Source: Zelopaecilomyces penicillatus
Lineage: Eukaryota; Ascomycota; Sordariomycetes; Hypocreales; Pseudodiploosporaceae
Assembly (NCBI GenBank): GCA_005765155.1
Contig: VCCP01000003.1
Span: 1,488,001-1,552,000, forward strand
Length of the DNA stretch: 64,000 bases
Reading direction: 5' to 3'
Shown here: positions 60,256 to 64,000 of the stretch, in pieces
Numbering within the stretch: the first letter of the stretch is position 1
Layout of the letters: each line of letters begins with the position of its first letter
Translations under genes and position numbers: made by a program
The notes under the pieces: generated by a model
The model's input: the letters and a program-made list of their open reading frames with translations, nothing else
Database searches by the model: none
What the model was told of the DNA's origin: nothing

Positions 60256-60716
60256 CGGGGACATGGGTACCACCAAGGCAACCAATATCTGGAGCTTCTT
60301 ATTGTTCTATTCGTATATATTATAAATCAGGGGGTTCTCATCTGAACATGATGTAAGGACGTTGTATAGATGTGCATATTTACAGGGGCGGCGTGGGAGC
60401 CAGCTAGGATAACATTTCGGCATTGAAATGAAAATACTTGACTTTACATGCTCGACTCCTTTTCATTCCATGTGACTTGCTTGTAGTTTCTTGTGCGTGT
60501 TAATGCATCAGACTGTTGATCGTCATTTGGATAAGTTGATTCGTGAGTTTGATTTATGAGGTTGACTCTCTATGCTTTTTTATTATACGCCCCTTTTTCC
60601 ATGCAAATGATGACGAGTCCCCGCCAAACGCCAGCCAAATCAGTACGGTAGATGATGCCCACCCAATGATAAGGATTGAAAAAAAGATTTAAGGATTAAA
60701 AAAGCACGACAAGGTT
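60256..60716. other. Convergent intergenic spacer
   Basis: 461 bases between the 3' ends of the ferric reductase and sirohaem synthase genes; AT-rich, no gene. Confidence 0.5.
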
Positions 60717-62696
60717 TCAAACCCCAATTCTCGCGGCTGTATCGTCCTCTAAAACCAGCCCTAAACCTGCCATATCCACCGCCAACCCTTCATCCAGTCC
60801 GCGAAAGCCTTCTTCCACAACCCAGGTTTTCCCTTCCTCTGGCTTGTGTAGGAACTCACAGGCGGCTCCGACGACGAGTAATCCGGGGGGTCGGCTTCCC
60901 TCGGTCTCGATAGCTTCCGCAACGTGAGCGAGAGTAGTGCGAATGACGCGCTGGTCAGGACAGCTGGCTCGTTCGATGACGGTGCAGGGGGTGTTGAGAG
61001 GCCATAAGGCGCGAGAGGGTTTGCTGGGATTGATATTGATTGTAGACTCCTCTGTTGGGGAGGCGTCTGGTGAAGATTGTGATGATAAGTCCGTTGTAGG
61101 GGGTGGTGGATCGAGTTCGATGTGTGTGGTTAGTTCCCGAATGAGACCGGTGATACGGTGGAGGGCCATGAGAAAGACAACGGTGCGCGAGGCAACATAC
61201 TCCGGAGGCGCAGGCGGTTTCCCTTTCTTACCGGTCCCGGTACAGATGAGGATCTGATCAGCCACGTCTCTCTGAGTCGCCGGAATCGCAGCAAACAGCG
61301 GCGCACTCAAAGCGCTGGTAACCCCCGGCAGCACAACAACAGCACCAGGAGCAGCCAGACGTTCATCTGCGGCGCGGAAATAGGCTAATTCCTCGCCGCC
61401 TCGGCCATAGATGAACGGGTCGCCTTGTTTGAGCCGCAAAACGAGCTTGCCTTCACGGGCGGCGGCCAGGGCGGTGGAGAGAAGCTCCTCCTGGGCGGCG
61501 TCGGCGTTACCGGGGAACTTGCGGGCGATATGGACTGGGGTACGGCGTGGGATGAGGTCTAGGACGGCGGAGGGAACGAGCTTATCGGCGAGGATGAGGT
61601 CGGCGGCCTGGATGGCGTTGCGGGTGGCGACGGTGAGGAGGGATGGGTGACCGGGCCCGCTGCCGGCGAGAATGATGCGGCCCATGCGCCCGCGGCCCGG
61701 GGTGCTGCTGGTACTGATATCTGCCCCAGTTTCGGTCTCTGCATCGGTATCGGCGTCGGCAGTCGTTGCTTTTCCTGGCTCTGATGTCCCGGTGTACGCG
61801 GCGAGCAGACGCTCCACGTCTTCATCCCCCACGGCGGCGAGCTTTTTCAGCGGCCAGTACTCGCACACTTGGCTGAGCCAGCGCATCCTCCGTGTGCGCG
61901 CGTCATCTTCTGTGTCGGTGATGAGCTTGTTGAATTGAGGGCCCTGATCGACCGAGTCATCCAAATCACCGATATCTTCCCCGGATTGCTGCTGTTGTTG
62001 ACGCTGTTTCTGCTGTTGCTGAATACGACGACGCACCTCGCCGAGGCGCTCGCAGGCAGTGCCAAGATCCTGTGGTAGCGAGGCAGCAATCTCGCGACGG
62101 ATACGCGAGGCCAGTTTGCAGCCGCGGCCGTTGGTAGTGACGCCAATCTGCAGCGGTCCGTCAATGTGAGTAGACAGCAGAGAGAAGGTGCAGAGAGAAG
62201 GTGCGTCGACGACGTTAATGGGGATGCGGTTCCTTTTGCACAGCTCTGAAATGTGTACACGGTCGATGGTGACAGCAATTCCCTCTTGATGAGGCTGCGG
62301 TAGAGGTGGTGTCTGAGCCGCAGTCACAAAAACGGCATCAACCACATGTCCTACCTCAGGACGGCCCAGACGAAATAAGTCCTCATCGGTAAAAGACCTC
62401 CGCTCCCATCGCACAGAGCCGACGTCGACTTTGCGCTGCAGGGAATAGTGCAAGTCTGCTGTTTCTGGGGCGATGAGGATGGGGATGGCGCCGATGCGGA
62501 GAGCCTGAGTGCAGCGCGTAGCGGCGAGCGGGTTAGCGCCGATGATGAGGTGGATATGGTTGGTGCAGTTGAGGCCAGCCAGAAGAGTATTTGCGATGTT
62601 TTCTGGAGTGTTTAAAGAAATATGTGAAGAGTTGGCTGTTGATGCGGTGGTGGTGATGTTGTTTGTGGTGTTGAGGACGTCGTCGGCAGCGGCCAT
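60717..62696 (-). CDS. Sirohaem synthase: Met8-like dehydrogenase plus uroporphyrinogen-III methyltransferase
   Basis: Single-exon gene of 659 residues with CysG-like domain order. Residues about 45-240 resemble the precorrin-2 dehydrogenase/ferrochelatase fold. A Rossmann-like GANPLAATR replaces the usual GGG motif, and the NVVDAP block containing the catalytic Asp is retained. About 100 residues of linker with a Gln-rich run and an Asp/Thr/Glu-rich run follow. The SUMT methyltransferase domain starts near 340 (ILAGSGPGHPSLLT), with ADLILADKLV, LRLKQGDPFIYGRGGEE and LPGVTSALSAP. The methyltransferase converts uroporphyrinogen III to precorrin-2; the other module would oxidise it and insert iron to form sirohaem, the cofactor of sulfite and nitrite reductase. 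Whether the N-terminal module is fully active is uncertain given the altered nucleotide-binding loop. A separate Met8 may exist elsewhere. Confidence 0.92.
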   Translation of the reverse strand: MAAADDVLNTTNNITTTASTANSSHISLNTPENIANTLLAGLNCTNHIHLIIGANPLAATRCTQALRIGAIPILIAPETADLHYSLQRKVDVGSVRWERRSFTDEDLFRLGRPEVGHVVDAVFVTAAQTPPLPQPHQEGIAVTIDRVHISELCKRNRIPINVVDAPSLCTFSLLSTHIDGPLQIGVTTNGRGCKLASRIRREIAASLPQDLGTACERLGEVRRRIQQQQKQRQQQQQSGEDIGDLDDSVDQGPQFNKLITDTEDDARTRRMRWLSQVCEYWPLKKLAAVGDEDVERLLAAYTGTSEPGKATTADADTDAETETGADISTSSTPGRGRMGRIILAGSGPGHPSLLTVATRNAIQAADLILADKLVPSAVLDLIPRRTPVHIARKFPGNADAAQEELLSTALAAAREGKLVLRLKQGDPFIYGRGGEELAYFRAADERLAAPGAVVVLPGVTSALSAPLFAAIPATQRDVADQILICTGTGKKGKPPAPPEYVASRTVVFLMALHRITGLIRELTTHIELDPPPPTTDLSSQSSPDASPTEESTININPSKPSRALWPLNTPCTVIERASCPDQRVIRTTLAHVAEAIETEGSRPPGLLVVGAACEFLHKPEEGKTWVVEEGFRGLDEGLAVDMAGLGLVLEDDTAARIGV

Positions 62697-63004
62697 GGTG
62701 ACAGAAGGAGCGGGTCGTCGGCAGCAGGGCCGGTCCGAGATCCGATGTAATTGTGCCAGGTTTGAAAAGCCTAATCACTGCTTGCAAGGGAAACTGTGAT
62801 AAAGTCTTGAGACAGAATGGCAGATGATTAAATAAATGAGCATAGGAAAAGAAAGACCAAATCCACAAGTGACTCTTCTTTTTCCACAGTACGAAAGCCC
62901 TTCCTTCCCAATGCCGCAAACCCCCAGCTAACTCACACAACAACCTCAAATAAAAAAAAGAAGCCCCTCCCCGACCGCCCGACGAGCCTATCCCAGTGCA
63001 GCTA

Positions 63005-63014
63005 ATGATACCAG
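63005..63014. promoter_or_regulatory. Candidate Cys-3/MetR-like bZIP site
   Basis: ATGATACCAG matches the sulfur-regulator consensus ATGRYRYCAT at nine of ten positions, about 310 bases upstream of the sirohaem synthase start. A match this good is expected by chance in roughly one third of regions this size, so support is weak. Confidence 0.25.
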
Positions 63015-63098
63015 AAACCGCAAAGCCAGCCCGCCCGTTTATGCCATTCTGTGGCGCCATTTCCCATTTCACTGTTAACCCCTCCTCCATTATGATTA

Positions 63099-63113
63099 CC
63101 CCCCCCCCCCCCC
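63099..63113 (+). repeat. Poly-C tract, 15 nt
   Basis: Uninterrupted C run about 400 bases upstream of the sirohaem synthase gene, closely followed by an A run. Confidence 0.9.
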
Positions 63114-64000
63114 ACCAAAAAAAAAGTCGCCATCTGTTAGCTCGCTGACGCAATTCTGGGATTAGTTGAACGGATCTCGCCGAAGTCGGGGGGAGGCGCT
63201 GCCCTCAATTCTGATTACGGACAGATACTTGTGTGTGTGTCATTACGTGCATATAAAGGGGGAAGCAGATGTCGTGCAGTTACAGATATAAAGCATGCAT
63301 TATTAATAATGTCCGATTATTCCGGAGACTAAGTTTCCTACAGGGCATTATACGTTGATAGGGTGGTTTGTTCACTGAACATCTAGAAAATGGGACATGG
63401 CGGTTGAATCAACCCCTCATTTGTAGGCCCCACACAAATTATCAGCCAACACCGAGGTTCCAGAGGATAGCTGTACCATAATACGAATAGAGTTTCTAAT
63501 AGTTACCACCCACCCCTTAACCTACCATCAAAGTTACTAGCAAGTGAACCATTTCACACTCAAATCTCACTCATCACTCAAATGACAATCAGTTAAATGG
63601 TGTTAATACCGTATCATACATAGCGGGGGCTATACAGACTTGACACTTTCATTCCATTGCCAACATCCAATCTTTTCCAGTCTAATAATTTCAAAAATCC
63701 AAAGATGTGCTACATGGAAATCTTGCCTCTAAGCTATGTTGCTCTATTTCCGTATCACAAGTCTAAATTACGTCTGTTTCCAAGTACGTCTAGTGGGTTT
63801 GGCGTTAGTTAGCCTCATGGCCTTTAGTGCAACACAAGCAGAGGACAGATTAAACAACGGCCAAGCAAAAATTACCACACTAGCCTTGTTGATACTAAAA
63901 CTAGTAATTACCAAATAGAGACGGTATCTATAATAACATGTACCTCTACCGTCATCGCCCTTCCTCCTTTGAAACGGCCAACCAGGACATGTTTCTATAC

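Larger units (their letters stand above)
62697..64000. other. Right-edge upstream region
   Basis: Promoter side of the sirohaem synthase gene and sequence beyond it. It includes a 15-nt poly-C tract (63099-63113) and a 9-of-10 match to the Cys-3/MetR consensus at 63005-63014. No coding gene is seen to the window end; 63400-64000 is AT-rich. Confidence 0.5.

Overview
The window is nuclear DNA of a filamentous ascomycete (Pezizomycotina), most likely a sordariomycete and plausibly of the order Hypocreales. The evidence is short GT-AG introns (about 50-140 nt) with CTAAC/CTGAC-like branch points, long pyrimidine-rich leaders, an intron-bearing tRNA-Ile(AAT), fungal-only proteins (an EF3-type New1/Elf1 protein, a FRE-type reductase, a sirohaem synthase) and a fungal NLR. 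I see no bacterial operon, CRISPR array, IS element or intact transposon. Species cannot be assigned from sequence alone.

Layout. 1.2-6.3 kb: an eight-exon NLR/STAND gene (alpha/beta-hydrolase, NB-ARC, 18 TPRs). 8.1-10.1 kb: a CYP52-like cytochrome P450. 10.5-11.7 kb: an RNPS1-like SR/RRM protein. 12.7-14.0 kb (minus): a secreted fasciclin-domain, probably GPI-anchored, protein. 14-19.5 kb: a 5.5 kb gene-free divergent gap. 19.5-21.1 kb: a membrane-anchored GH16 glucanase/transglycosidase. 21.1-29.7 kb: an 8.7 kb gene-poor stretch rich in microsatellites. 29.7-32.5 kb: a multi-spanning GT2 glycosyltransferase. 33.7-37.1 kb (minus): a New1/Elf1-type ABC-F protein. 38.0-40.1 kb (minus): an Erf2-type DHHC palmitoyltransferase. 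42.2-42.9 kb: a small unknown mitochondrial membrane protein. 43.4-44.8 kb (minus): phosphoserine phosphatase. 46.4-46.8 kb (minus): an ACT-domain protein. 47.4-48.4 kb (minus): a calcineurin-like metallophosphoesterase. 49.0 kb: tRNA-Ile(AAT). 50.7-51.7 kb: PAPS reductase. 52.4-53.5 kb: TYW3. 53.7-54.4 kb (minus): MIC19. 58.4-60.3 kb: a ferric reductase. 60.7-62.7 kb (minus): a CysG-like sirohaem synthase.

How the genes relate. Most are housekeeping genes with no operon logic. Two themes stand out. Cell-wall and surface functions (fasciclin protein, GH16, GT2, and Erf2, which acts on membrane proteins) lie in the first two thirds. PAPS reductase, a metalloreductase and sirohaem synthase lie within 12 kb. 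PAPS reductase makes the sulfite, and sirohaem is the cofactor of the sulfite reductase that consumes it.

The most unusual locus is the NLR. Its first six exons are short, and I assembled them by keeping the reading phase across each splice site. Exon lengths sum to a multiple of three and every junction restores a recognisable family motif. It probably belongs to the fungal non-self-recognition repertoire, but that role is inferred from architecture only. All exon boundaries given here are manual predictions without transcript support.
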